Position numbers and translations under genes: made by a program. Below are positions 24,564 through 34,081 of a stretch of 64,000 nt of DNA, in pieces (positions within the stretch are counted from its first letter, which is position 1; every line of letters begins with the position of its first letter). The stretch covers positions 186,001 through 250,000 of the forward strand of contig NZ_JACHDY010000006.1 of assembly GCF_014201315.1 (NCBI RefSeq), given 5' to 3'. Source of the stretch: Edaphobacter lichenicola (GTDB lineage: Bacteria > Acidobacteriota > Terriglobia > Terriglobales > Acidobacteriaceae). A model generated the notes under the pieces. It was not told the origin of the DNA and searched no databases. It saw only the letters and a list, made by a program, of their open reading frames with translations.

Positions 24564-26759
24564 TTGGGGAGTGGCGCTTGTTTGGTGCGGCGTGTTTCTT
24601 GGGTGATGTCTTCGGTGATAGTGCCGGCGGTGATGCTGGGAGTGTTTGCGGGGGTGAGTGTGAGTAGTGCGCTGGGTGCTGTGTTCGAGGGGAAGAGTGC
24701 GGCGTTTGGGCCGTCGAATCCGTTTTATGCGAAGAGTGCGCTGCCGTTTGAGGCTCCGCCGTTCGACCGGATCAAGGATGGCGACTATGAGCCGGCGATC
24801 GAAGCTGGCATGGCGGAGGAGCTGAAGGAGATCGACGCGATTGCGGATAACTCTGCTGCTCCTACGTTTGAGAATACGGTTGTTGCGATGGAGAAGACGG
24901 GCGCGCTGTTTCAACGGGCGATGGCTGCGTTCGATGGAGTGACGGGGGCGAATACGAATCCTGAGCTGGAGAGGGTGCAGAAGGAGCTGGCTCCGAAGCT
25001 GGCGGCGCACCGGGATGCGATTTATTTGAATACGAAGTTGTTTGGTCGCGTGGCGGCGGTGTATGAGGCGAGGGCTTCGCTGAAGCTGAGCCCGGAGGGG
25101 CTGCGGCTGGTGGAGGTGAGGTACAGGGACTTTGTGCATGCGGGCGCGAACCTGTCGGATGCGGAGAAGGAAAAGCTGAAGAAGCTCAATGAAGAGGAGT
25201 CGACGCTTTCGAATGGGTTCCGCAGCAAGGTGCTGGCGGCGACGAAAGATGCGGCGTATGCGACGACGGATAAGGCTGCGCTGGCGGGTTTGACGGCGGC
25301 GGATTTGAGCGGAGCGGAGGCGGCGGCGAAGGAGCGGAAGAAGGAGGGGTATGTGCTGCCGCTGCAGAACACGACGCAGCAGCCGGTGCTTTCTTCGCTG
25401 AGTGTAAGGGCGACGCGGCAGGCGGTGTTTGATGCCTCGTGGACGCGGACCGAGCGGGGGGATGCGAACGATACGCGAGCGACGATTGCACGGCTGGCGC
25501 AGCTGCGGGCGGAGAAGGGGAAACTGCTGGGGCATGACAGCTATGCGGGTTGGAAGCTCGAAGACCAGATGGCGAAGACGCCGGAGAGTGCGTTGAAGTT
25601 TATGGATGCGCTGGTGGCTCCTTCTGTGGCGAATGCTGCGGAGGAGGCGAAGGATATTCAGGGTGTGATCGATTCTCAAAAGGGTGGGTTTTCGGTTGAG
25701 CCCTGGGATTGGGAGTTTTATTCGGAGCAGGTGAGGAAGGCGAAGTTCGATATTGATGAGGCGCAGGTGCGGCCTTACTTCGAGCTGAACAATGTGCTTG
25801 AGAATGGCGTGTTCTATGCGGCGGGACAGCTGTATGGGCTGAGCTTCAAGGAGCGGAAGGATATTCCGGTTTGGAATGCGGATGTGCGGGTGTTCGAGGT
25901 CTTCGACGCGGATGCGAAGCCGCTGGCGCTGTTTTACTGCGACTACTACAAGCGGGATAACAAGAACGGCGGGGCGTGGATGTCGAACTTCGTCGATCAG
26001 TCGAAGCTGATGGGCAGGCTGCCGGTGGTCTATAACGTTGCGAATCTGCCGAAGCCTGCGGCGGGAGAGCCGGCGCTGATCAGCTTCAGCGATGTGGTGA
26101 CGATGTTCCATGAGTTTGGACATGCGCTGCATGGGATGCTGGCGGATAGTGAGTACCCGAGCTTGTCGGGGACCTCGGTGGCGCGGGACTTTGTGGAGTT
26201 TCCGTCGCAGTTCAATGAGCATTGGGCGACGTATCCGGCGGTGTTTGCGCACTATGCGAAGCACTATAAGACGGGCGCGGCGATGCCGGAGGAGTTGGCG
26301 GGGAAGATCAAGCGGGCCGTGGATTTCAATCAGGGGTATCTGCTGACGGAGCTGGTGGCTGCGGCGGAGCTGGATATGCAGTGGCACTCGCTGCCGGTGG
26401 GCGAGGGGTTGCAGGATCCGGATGAGTTTGAGAGGGATGCGCTCGAGAAGAAGGGGTTCACGCTGGGCTATGTGCCGCCGCGTTACCGGTCGAGCTACTT
26501 TTCGCACATCTGGGGCGGGGGATATGCGGCGGGGTACTACGCGTATCTGTGGAGCGAGATGCTGGATGATGATGCGTTCCAGTGGTTCCAGGATCATGGT
26601 GGGTTGACGCGGGCGAATGGGGACCGGTTCCGGAAGATGGTGCTGTCGCGGGGGAATACGGAGGATCTGGCGAAGATGTATGAGGCGTGGCTGGGGAGCG
26701 CGCCGAAGGTGGAGCCGATGCTGAAGTATCGCGGGCTGGAGAAGCCGGCGGCGAAGTAG
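24564..26759 (+). CDS. M3 family metallopeptidase (peptidyl-dipeptidase Dcp-like), exported
   Basis: About 731 residues. The zinc motif is HEFGHALHGM (codons near 26110), with the third ligand Glu in the following FVEFPSQFNEHW region; SEMLDDDAFQWF near the C-terminus is typical of Dcp/oligopeptidase A. It cleaves short peptides, here probably in the periplasm because of the N-terminal signal sequence ending ALGA. I prefer the TTG at 24564, with GGAAGAGAGAG upstream and two Arg before the hydrophobic stretch; the ATG at 24606 would start inside the signal peptide. It is a single gene, and a family A repeat follows. Confidence 0.88.
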   Translation: MGSGACLVRRVSWVMSSVIVPAVMLGVFAGVSVSSALGAVFEGKSAAFGPSNPFYAKSALPFEAPPFDRIKDGDYEPAIEAGMAEELKEIDAIADNSAAPTFENTVVAMEKTGALFQRAMAAFDGVTGANTNPELERVQKELAPKLAAHRDAIYLNTKLFGRVAAVYEARASLKLSPEGLRLVEVRYRDFVHAGANLSDAEKEKLKKLNEEESTLSNGFRSKVLAATKDAAYATTDKAALAGLTAADLSGAEAAAKERKKEGYVLPLQNTTQQPVLSSLSVRATRQAVFDASWTRTERGDANDTRATIARLAQLRAEKGKLLGHDSYAGWKLEDQMAKTPESALKFMDALVAPSVANAAEEAKDIQGVIDSQKGGFSVEPWDWEFYSEQVRKAKFDIDEAQVRPYFELNNVLENGVFYAAGQLYGLSFKERKDIPVWNADVRVFEVFDADAKPLALFYCDYYKRDNKNGGAWMSNFVDQSKLMGRLPVVYNVANLPKPAAGEPALISFSDVVTMFHEFGHALHGMLADSEYPSLSGTSVARDFVEFPSQFNEHWATYPAVFAHYAKHYKTGAAMPEELAGKIKRAVDFNQGYLLTELVAAAELDMQWHSLPVGEGLQDPDEFERDALEKKGFTLGYVPPRYRSSYFSHIWGGGYAAGYYAYLWSEMLDDDAFQWFQDHGGLTRANGDRFRKMVLSRGNTEDLAKMYEAWLGSAPKVEPMLKYRGLEKPAAK

Positions 26760-27113
26760 TTGCGGCTTTGGTGAAGTGCGCCCTGCGCGGGCGGCGGTCA
26801 CTTCGTGACGGGTATACCCCTTCGGTTGGCGCTCCCGTTGGTCGCGAGGAGATATTCTTTCGCAAGCCATCGGTGAGGGCGGCGACGATTTTTCTTCGCA
26901 ATTTTGACAACTTCAGATATGCTCATTTCCATTCCAAGTTCACATAGCAAACTGAATTTCACCTGTCGCGAAGTTTAAGTTCACAGTTGCCTGGGCGTCG
27001 TTACCACGGGTCCGCCGTGCTGCATCGCTGCATTCGTGTCTTCCGGATTGGCTACTTTCAGACAAAAGAAAACTGTTTCGGTTCAAGCTGCACTACTTCA
27101 GGAGCCAGAGATT
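26760..27113. other. 354-bp spacer before the TonB receptor
   Basis: Contains a family A repeat (26781-26846). After it lies about 270 bp of lower-GC sequence with a TTGACA hexamer near 26903 but no convincing -10 box at the right distance. The TonB receptor promoter should be here. No gene is seen. Confidence 0.6.
26781..26846. repeat. Family A repeat, copy 3 (short form)
   Basis: Keeps the central GCGGTCACTTCGTGAC, GGTATACC and the end GCTCCCGTTGGTCGCG, but lacks the CCCCACAAAC hairpin. It lies 21 bp after the M3 peptidase stop. Confidence 0.78.
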
Positions 27114-30100
27114 ATGACTAAGCGGTTGCGTCTTTCCTTCCTCGTCCTTGTTTGCCAGATGATGTGTGTGCTTCTGGTTTGTCCTGTGTTTGGGCAGCAG
27201 ACGCTTGGCGGCCTGACGGGGGTGGTGACCGATTCTCAGGGTGGGATCTTGCAGGGCACGGTGGTGACTGCGGTGGGCGATCAGACGGGTTTGACCCGGA
27301 CCCAGACGGCGGGGAGCAATGGGTTTTATGACTTTGCGAATCTGCCGATTGGGACTTATACGCTTTCGTTTACGAAGGAAGGTTTTCAGACGCAGAAGAT
27401 GAGCGCGGTTCCGGTGCAGAGCGACCGGACGGGAACGGTGAATGCGAGTTTGAGTGTGGGCGCGGTGAATACGGTGGTGAGCGTGGACGCGGTGCCGCTG
27501 CTGAACGCGGTGGATACGACGAACGGGTACATTCTGGATAGAGCGCAGATCGAATCGATACCGCAGCCGACGGGGAGTTTTACGGGGTTGGCGATTCTGT
27601 CGCCGGGTGTGAACGCGGAGCTGCCGGGTGGGACGGGAGCTCAGTCTGGACTGGGGAATCTGCCGATCTGGGCGAATGGCCAGCGGGACACGAGCAACAG
27701 CTTCTCGATCAACGGCGTGGACGCGAGCAGCCTGTTCAACGGGAAGAGTACGAGCCAGGTCGGCTCGCAGCGCGTGATCAACAGTACAGGCGCTTCGACC
27801 ACGCAGGGCGGTGCGGGGGTGATTCAGACGGTCGCCTCGGTTTATCTTTCGATTGGCAATGCGATTCCGACGCCGGCTCCGGAGACGATCCAGGAGGTTC
27901 GGGTGAACGCGTCGATGTATGACGCCCAGCAGGGTTCTACTTCTGGTGCGCACATCGATGTGAGTACTGCTTCGGGCACCAACTCGTATCACGGCACGGC
28001 GTACGGGCGTCGTGGAACGAACTGGATCAACGCGGCGCCGTTTTTTTTGAAGAATAATCCGCTGCTCGCGAATGATCCGAAGGATGAGAATCCTGAACTG
28101 CATCGCTATATTGCAGGGGGCACCTTTGGTGGTCCGATTATCAAGAACAAACTGTTTGGCTTTGTGTCGTATCAGCACCTGCAGGTGTCGGATCAGGAGA
28201 TCGGCGACAACTTCATCAATGTGCCGGTTGGCCTATCGGATAACAATCGCGATGCTGCGGGTTTCGCGAACATGGTGAACGGTTCATTTGGTACGGGTCT
28301 TACCGCTGCCAATATTGATAAGACAGCGTTGGCTTTGTTCAACTCGCCTTCGCTTCCTGGTGAGCCGGGCAAGTGGCTTGTGCCGAATGACACGGGATCT
28401 TCGACCATGTCTGCCTCTCACCCCTACAACGCTTTCCTTCCGGGAACTGGCCGCTTCAAGGCCGATATGGCGGTGGCCAATCTTGACTACAACATCTCAA
28501 GCAAAGACACGCTTTCGCTGAAGTATTTCTATCAGCATGATCCGACGCTGGCTCCCTATGCCTACTCCAGTGTTCCGGGATTTACCGAACACCTAGACTC
28601 AGGCGCGCAGGTCTTTTCGATCATCAACACTTATCTGGTGAAGTCGAATCTGAGTACGACGGAGAGCTTAGGGTTTCTTCGCGAGAAGACCTGGGTGGAT
28701 AACGAGCAGCCCTTCGGTCCGAGTGCGATTCCCGGAGGCTCGCAGGGTACGGTTTCGATCAATGAGTTTGGGTCGAATTACTTTCCCGGCGTGTCGATTG
28801 TGAATGTGCTGGGCAGCGCTCAAGGCCAGTACGGTCTGGTTAGCAACGGCATCCTCAACATTGGCCCGAATGCGGAGGGGCAGGCACCTAACACGGGCGC
28901 GTTCCAGAATCGCTGGCAGCCGTCGGGGAATGCTATCTGGACGTTGGGCAAGCACACGGTGAGCTTTGGAACCAGCTATAGCTACACGCAGCTGAACACG
29001 ATCGACAAGCGCACGGGAACGGGTACTGTCGCGACAGACGATCTGAGCGCCTATGCCCAAGGCTATGTGACACCTGGCAGCGCTTCGACGGCGTTTTATG
29101 TCAGTTCGTTTCTACAGGGTGATGCGAGCCGTTACTACCGGGCAAAGCAGGTGGGAAGTTATGTGCAGGACAAATTTCAATTTACTCCCACGCTTTCGAT
29201 TACCGCCGGGCTGCGCTACGACTGGAACGGCGGCCTGACGGAGAAGAACGGACGCATCTTCAATTTCGACCCCACGCTCTATAGCTACAATCAGGCGTCG
29301 GATACGATCGTCAATCCAGGCTTCATTATTGCGAGCAATAACAAGAACGGGACCAGCGGCGTGAGTCCGACGACACTGACGGGCCGGCAGTGGGGAGTTG
29401 GTCCGCGGCTGGGCGCGGCGTGGCAGCCGGAGAGGTTCGGGGGGAAGGTGGTGGTGCGTTCGGGGTTCGGGATGTACTACGACCGCGGCGAACTGTTCAG
29501 CTACTTCTCCCCTGGCTATGCGATTGGAACCGTCACGGGCGGGCCTTTCGGGGTGAATCAGCAGCTTCCGTTCGTGACGGCTCAGAGCTGCCCAGTTCAA
29601 AGCTTCTACAGTGGCTTTATTCCCACCTGCGGTGGGGCAGATGGCGGCGCTCCGACCGCAGCCAGCGGCAACCTTGCTAATCCTTATACAAATATCCAGA
29701 ATGCGCCTCCAACGAATCCCAAGTCTTCCGACCTGAGCAACTACCTTCCGAATATCGCGAGCATCAGCAATGGCGGGCAGCCGATTTCGCTGGGCGTCTA
29801 CGATCGCGCGAACAAGCTGCCTTACACGTTCAACTACACGCTTGATATTCAGTGGCAGCCGCGCAATGACCTTGCGGTCACGCTGGGCTACGTTGGTAAT
29901 CTTGGCCGGCATCAGGTGATTCCGGTTCCCTTCAATCAGCCAGGAATCGCGTCACCTTCCGCGGCGATTCACGGGGAACACTACTCATATGGGTACAACG
30001 TTGAGGGAGCGAATTTGCCCGACGGGAGTGGTTATGATTTCGACTACGAAGGCGGCAACATCGATCATCGCGTTCCTTATATCGGCTATGCAGCAGAGTC

Positions 30101-31016
30101 GATCGACTACAAGGCTGCCGGAGTAGATGCCTATAACGCATTAACGGCGCATATCGAAAAGCGTATGAGCCATGGCTTGCAAGTTGCAGCATCCTATACG
30201 TACTCTCACGCGCTCGACGAGCAGAGCGGTCTGGGACTTTTCTACAACGGCAACAACCCACTGAATCTGCGCGATGGGTACGCTTCGGCGGACTTTGATC
30301 GCACGCACGTCATCAACTTCAACTACGTCTACAGGCTGCCCGACTTCGTTCACAGCCACAATATTGAGAGCTATTTCACGAATGGGTGGTCTCTGGTGGG
30401 GCTTACGATTCTGCAAAGCGGTCAACCTTATAGCGTCATCGACTTTAGCGGAGCTGTGGGTAGCATCTACTACAGCACGAGCAATGGCATCACCAACCCC
30501 ATCGTTCCGTTGGCTCCTGGCTGTAATGCGAAGAACGCGAAGACCGGCCACTCGGGGGCCTTCAATCCGAATGGCGACCCAAATCTGAATGCGCTCAAGG
30601 CATCGTGCTTTACGCTTCCTCTTCTGCAGGCAGGCGGACTAAACGGCGCAGTTCCAACGTCTGATCCTTACGAGACCGGCTTTACGACGGGCCAGCGTAA
30701 TATCTTCCGTCAGGCTTTCCAGAAGCGCGCGGATGCCTCGCTGATGAAGGTGACGAAGTTCTCGGAGCGATACAGTCTCACTTATACATTTGATGTTTAC
30801 AACCTAACGAATACGAGCAGCTTCGATGTACCAGGGAATGAAGTATCGCAGAACGTGAACTTTAACCCGCTTCCGGTTGCCGGGACACCGGTTCTACCTA
30901 CTTCCTGCGATGCCACCAACGCAGGCTTCTACAACTGCCCGAGTGGGCTTGGTACGGTGACGCACACGATTGGGAGCCCGCGACAGATACAGATGGCGCT
31001 GCGGTTTTTGTTCTAA
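27114..31016 (+). CDS. TonB-dependent receptor with carboxypeptidase-regulatory domain (Oar-like)
   Basis: A 1300-residue outer membrane protein. The signal peptide ends near VCPVFGQ. Residues about 25-110 form a carboxypeptidase-regulatory (CarboxypepD_reg) domain (GGLTGVVTDSQGGILQGTVV). The plug region includes the start AQIESIPQPTGSFTGLAILS, and a long beta-barrel follows, ending in the aromatic terminus MALRFLF as expected for BamA recognition. These Oar-like proteins are greatly expanded in Acidobacteria and are thought to import glycans or other large molecules. The ATG at 27114 has AGGAG 9 bp upstream. No SusD partner is present, so the substrate is unknown. Confidence 0.92.
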   Translation: MTKRLRLSFLVLVCQMMCVLLVCPVFGQQTLGGLTGVVTDSQGGILQGTVVTAVGDQTGLTRTQTAGSNGFYDFANLPIGTYTLSFTKEGFQTQKMSAVPVQSDRTGTVNASLSVGAVNTVVSVDAVPLLNAVDTTNGYILDRAQIESIPQPTGSFTGLAILSPGVNAELPGGTGAQSGLGNLPIWANGQRDTSNSFSINGVDASSLFNGKSTSQVGSQRVINSTGASTTQGGAGVIQTVASVYLSIGNAIPTPAPETIQEVRVNASMYDAQQGSTSGAHIDVSTASGTNSYHGTAYGRRGTNWINAAPFFLKNNPLLANDPKDENPELHRYIAGGTFGGPIIKNKLFGFVSYQHLQVSDQEIGDNFINVPVGLSDNNRDAAGFANMVNGSFGTGLTAANIDKTALALFNSPSLPGEPGKWLVPNDTGSSTMSASHPYNAFLPGTGRFKADMAVANLDYNISSKDTLSLKYFYQHDPTLAPYAYSSVPGFTEHLDSGAQVFSIINTYLVKSNLSTTESLGFLREKTWVDNEQPFGPSAIPGGSQGTVSINEFGSNYFPGVSIVNVLGSAQGQYGLVSNGILNIGPNAEGQAPNTGAFQNRWQPSGNAIWTLGKHTVSFGTSYSYTQLNTIDKRTGTGTVATDDLSAYAQGYVTPGSASTAFYVSSFLQGDASRYYRAKQVGSYVQDKFQFTPTLSITAGLRYDWNGGLTEKNGRIFNFDPTLYSYNQASDTIVNPGFIIASNNKNGTSGVSPTTLTGRQWGVGPRLGAAWQPERFGGKVVVRSGFGMYYDRGELFSYFSPGYAIGTVTGGPFGVNQQLPFVTAQSCPVQSFYSGFIPTCGGADGGAPTAASGNLANPYTNIQNAPPTNPKSSDLSNYLPNIASISNGGQPISLGVYDRANKLPYTFNYTLDIQWQPRNDLAVTLGYVGNLGRHQVIPVPFNQPGIASPSAAIHGEHYSYGYNVEGANLPDGSGYDFDYEGGNIDHRVPYIGYAAESIDYKAAGVDAYNALTAHIEKRMSHGLQVAASYTYSHALDEQSGLGLFYNGNNPLNLRDGYASADFDRTHVINFNYVYRLPDFVHSHNIESYFTNGWSLVGLTILQSGQPYSVIDFSGAVGSIYYSTSNGITNPIVPLAPGCNAKNAKTGHSGAFNPNGDPNLNALKASCFTLPLLQAGGLNGAVPTSDPYETGFTTGQRNIFRQAFQKRADASLMKVTKFSERYSLTYTFDVYNLTNTSSFDVPGNEVSQNVNFNPLPVAGTPVLPTSCDATNAGFYNCPSGLGTVTHTIGSPRQIQMALRFLF

Positions 31017-31042
31017 CTTTTAATTGTGTTTGGGAAGAGCTG

Positions 31043-31140
31043 TCCTGCCGGACGGGCCCGCTGCGCGCGGGGCGGTCACTTCGTGACGCGTATACCTTGT
31101 TTGGTGAAAGTTGCTGTTGAGGGCCCTCCCGTTGGTCGGG
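31043..31140. repeat. Family A repeat, copy 4
   Basis: TCCTGCCGGACGGGCC, then GCGGTCACTTCGTGAC, GTATACCTTGTTTGG and CCTCCCGTTGGTCGGG. It has no CCCCACAAAC hairpin. It lies between the ends of two convergent genes, 26 bp after the TonB receptor stop. Confidence 0.85.
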
Positions 31141-31165
31141 ATTAGCGGGGCTGCGCTACTGCCTT

Positions 31166-31975
31166 TCAGGGATTCAGTTGGGGCTGGGTGGTCTCTTTGA
31201 GGGTGGTGCCGGTTAGCTGCAGGCGATGGGCTTCGGCGCAGTAGAAGGCTATGCGGGCGGCGGCGGTGGCGTAGTCGAGGCCGGCGGTGCGGATATTGGA
31301 GATGCAGTTGCGGTCGGCGTCGGTGCGGCCGGGGGCGGGGTTCCAGGTGATGTAGGCGCCGAGGGAGTCGGGGGAGCTGAGGCCGGGGCGCTCGCCGATG
31401 AGGATGAGAGAGAGACGGGCTTGGAGGAGGGAGCCTATTTGGTCGGCGATGGCTACACGGGCCTGCGTGGCGATGCAGACGGGGCCGAGGGTTTGGTTTT
31501 GCGGAAGGGCGGGGAGGAGCGCGGCGAGGAGAGGGATGGCGTGGTGCTCGACTGCGGTGGCGGAGAGACCGTCGGCGAGGACGATGACCAAGTCGCAGGG
31601 GGAGGGGTGGAGGAGAGCGGCGGAGGCTGGGGCGAGGGTGCGGCCGAGGTCGGGGCGGTGGAGGTAGGAGACGCGGTCGGGGGCGGCGCTGGCGAGGGTG
31701 AGGATTGGGGCGGTCAGGGACGGGAGTTCGGTGCGCAGGCGGTTGGCGAGGTGTTCGGGGGCGAGTGCGGCGTGGACGGCGTCGCGGGCCTGGGCGTGTG
31801 CTAGCTGGAAGTCGAGGATGTCTGTGGTGGTGAGGCTGACGCCGGTGCGGTGGAGGGCGACTCGGGCGGGCGTGTAGTTGCGTAGGGACAGGGCCGGGGT
31901 GGTGGCTGGGATTTCGAGATCCTCCAGCTTCGTTTCGGGGTTGGTTGTTTCGTCGTTGGTGGATTCGTTGGTCAT
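31166..31975 (-). CDS. eutC: Ethanolamine ammonia-lyase small subunit
   Basis: A 269-residue protein with the EutC pattern: TPARVALHRTGVSLTTTDIL, then FQLAHAQARDAVHAAL, then DLVIVLADGLSATAVEHHA, and near the C-terminus RTDADRNCISNIRTAGLDY with the Cys and Asp/Arg residues of the B12 pocket region. With EutB it forms the adenosylcobalamin-dependent lyase that turns ethanolamine into acetaldehyde and ammonia. I chose the ATG at 31975; the frame extends 44 codons upstream without family character. It is separated from eutB (35648-37015, same strand) by about 3.7 kb of mostly opposite-strand genes. Confidence 0.93.
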   Translation of the reverse strand: MTNESTNDETTNPETKLEDLEIPATTPALSLRNYTPARVALHRTGVSLTTTDILDFQLAHAQARDAVHAALAPEHLANRLRTELPSLTAPILTLASAAPDRVSYLHRPDLGRTLAPASAALLHPSPCDLVIVLADGLSATAVEHHAIPLLAALLPALPQNQTLGPVCIATQARVAIADQIGSLLQARLSLILIGERPGLSSPDSLGAYITWNPAPGRTDADRNCISNIRTAGLDYATAAARIAFYCAEAHRLQLTGTTLKETTQPQLNP

Positions 31976-32205
31976 AGTTGGTGTGCGTTTCCAGGGATCT
32001 GTTGCGAGGGTCTGAGGATCGATGATAGACCGTGCGCTGAGTGACGGGAGTTGTTCGGGGTGTTGGTTCGGGTAGGATGTTGGTCTGACTCGATCGCTGC
32101 GAAACAAAGCTTGTTGGAGAGATGCGGTTGATTTCTACTTGAAGGACCGATGGTGAGATGGCGGCAGGAAGTCTTCAGGGATTTTGATTTAGACAGGGCC
32201 TCCTT

Positions 32206-33996
32206 ATGTTGCGGTTTATTGGAAGTCTAATCCGGCCTTATCGCGGCACGCTGGTGGGGATCTTTCTGGCGATGCTGGTGGAAACGGTGATGAGCCTTGC
32301 GACGCCGTGGCCGTTGAAGATCATTCTGGATAATGTGGTGGGCGACCACAGGATGGCTCCGTGGCTGCACCGGTTGATCGGGCCATTGCTCGAGAGCGGA
32401 TCGCGGCTGCATGTGGCGGCGCTGGCGGCGTTGGCGTTTGTGGTGATCTCGCTGCTGGGTGCGGTGGCTTCTTACATCGACAACTACTACACGGAGAGCG
32501 TGGGGCAGTGGGTGGCGCATGATCTGCGGATGAAGATGTACGAGCATCTGCAGCGGCTTTCGCTGGGGTACTACAACACGCATGCGACGGGAACGATTCT
32601 GAGCACGATTACGGCGGATATTCAGACGATCGAAGGGTTTGCTTCGTCTTCGACCTTGAATATTCTCGTGGATCTGCTGACGATTGTCTGCATGCTGGGG
32701 TTGATGTTCTGGCTGAACTGGGACTTCACTCTGATTGCTGTCGGGGTTACGCCGTTTCTTCTGCTGTTTGTTTCGCGGTTCAAGAAGGCGGTGAAGAAGG
32801 CGACGCGTGAGGTTCGGAAGGAGCAGAGCGAGATTGTTGCGGTGGTGCAGCAGGGGCTTGAGTCGATCCAGGCGGTGAAGGCGTTTGGGCAGGAGGAGAC
32901 CGAGCAGGCGCAGCTGCAGCTGGTGAGCGAGGCTACGGTGAGTGCGGCGTTGAAAGCGCGGAGTGTGAAAGCGTTATTGTCGCCGGTGGTGACGATTACG
33001 GTGGCGCTGTGTACGGCGGTGGTGCTGTGGCGCGGGGCGGGGCTGATTCTGGCGAAGACGATGACGGTGGGAGAGCTGACGGTGTATCTGGCTTACCTGG
33101 CGAAGTTCTTCAAGCCGGTGAAGGATCTGGCGACGACGACGAATGCGGTGGCGCAGGCTGCCGTGGGGACCGAGCGTATTCGAGAGATTCTGGAGACGGA
33201 TACGATTATTCCGGAGAAGGAGGATGGGCTTGCGCCGGAGACGGTTGCGGGGGCGATCGAGTTGGAGCATGTGGCGTTTGGATATGATCCAGAGACTCCG
33301 ATTTTGACGGATGTGAGCTTCAAGATCGGGGCGGGGCAGTTTGTGGGGATCGTGGGGCCGACGGGGAGTGGGAAGTCGACGGTGGTGAGTTTGATTCCGC
33401 GGTTTTACGATGTGCAGTCGGGAACGGTGAAGATCGATGGCGAAGATGTGCGAGGTTATAAGCTGAAGTCGCTGCGCGAGAAGATTGGATATGTGCTGCA
33501 GGATACGGTGCTGTTTCGCGGGACGATCTTGGAGAATATTGCGTTTGGACGGCCTTCGGCTACGAAGGAGGAGGTAGTTGCGGCGGCGAAGCTGGCCAAT
33601 GCGGATGAGTTCATTTCGAAGATGCCGCTGGGGTACGAGACGATGGTGGGGGAGCGGGGATCGACGCTGTCGGGTGGGCAGAGGCAGAGGATCGGGATTG
33701 CGCGGGTGATGGTGCGGAACAGCCCGATTCTGCTGCTGGATGAGCCGACGGCGGCGCTTGATAGCGAGTCGGAGAAGCTGGTGATCGATGCGCTGGAGAA
33801 GTTGATGGAGGGGCGGACGGTGATTGCGATCGCTCATCGGCTGAGCACGATTCGGGATGCGAATCAGATTATTGTGATCGACGGCGGCGTGGTGGCGGAG
33901 AATGGGACGCATGAGGAGTTGATGGCGAGCAATGGGATTTATGCGGCGCTGCATCGGACGCAGTTCGACGGTGGGCTGGACAAGGTGATGGCTTAA
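32206..33996 (+). CDS. ABC exporter, fused permease and ATPase (MsbA/BmrA-like)
   Basis: A 596-residue half-transporter. An N-terminal six-helix membrane domain (about 15-320) includes the intracellular loop HDLRMKMYEHLQRLSLGYYN. The ATPase domain has Walker A GPTGSGKST (about 385), Q-loop YVLQDTVLF, signature LSGGQRQR, Walker B ILLLDEPTAALD and switch His AIAHRLSTI. It forms a homodimer and exports lipids or drugs. It is divergent from eutC, and the PLD-family gene follows 85 bp later on the same strand, so both may serve the envelope. Confidence 0.92.
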   Translation: MLRFIGSLIRPYRGTLVGIFLAMLVETVMSLATPWPLKIILDNVVGDHRMAPWLHRLIGPLLESGSRLHVAALAALAFVVISLLGAVASYIDNYYTESVGQWVAHDLRMKMYEHLQRLSLGYYNTHATGTILSTITADIQTIEGFASSSTLNILVDLLTIVCMLGLMFWLNWDFTLIAVGVTPFLLLFVSRFKKAVKKATREVRKEQSEIVAVVQQGLESIQAVKAFGQEETEQAQLQLVSEATVSAALKARSVKALLSPVVTITVALCTAVVLWRGAGLILAKTMTVGELTVYLAYLAKFFKPVKDLATTTNAVAQAAVGTERIREILETDTIIPEKEDGLAPETVAGAIELEHVAFGYDPETPILTDVSFKIGAGQFVGIVGPTGSGKSTVVSLIPRFYDVQSGTVKIDGEDVRGYKLKSLREKIGYVLQDTVLFRGTILENIAFGRPSATKEEVVAAAKLANADEFISKMPLGYETMVGERGSTLSGGQRQRIGIARVMVRNSPILLLDEPTAALDSESEKLVIDALEKLMEGRTVIAIAHRLSTIRDANQIIVIDGGVVAENGTHEELMASNGIYAALHRTQFDGGLDKVMA

Positions 33997-34081
33997 ATGG
34001 ACGGGTAGTTGTGTTTGGCAGTGAGAGGCTGTAGAAGAGATCAACGCCGGTTCCTGAAATTAGTAGTTGAGGGAAGAGACT

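Noticed and set aside
24519..26870. 783-residue open frame on the minus strand
   Set aside because: Antisense shadow of the M3 peptidase gene; Arg/Pro/His-rich composition and no family motif.
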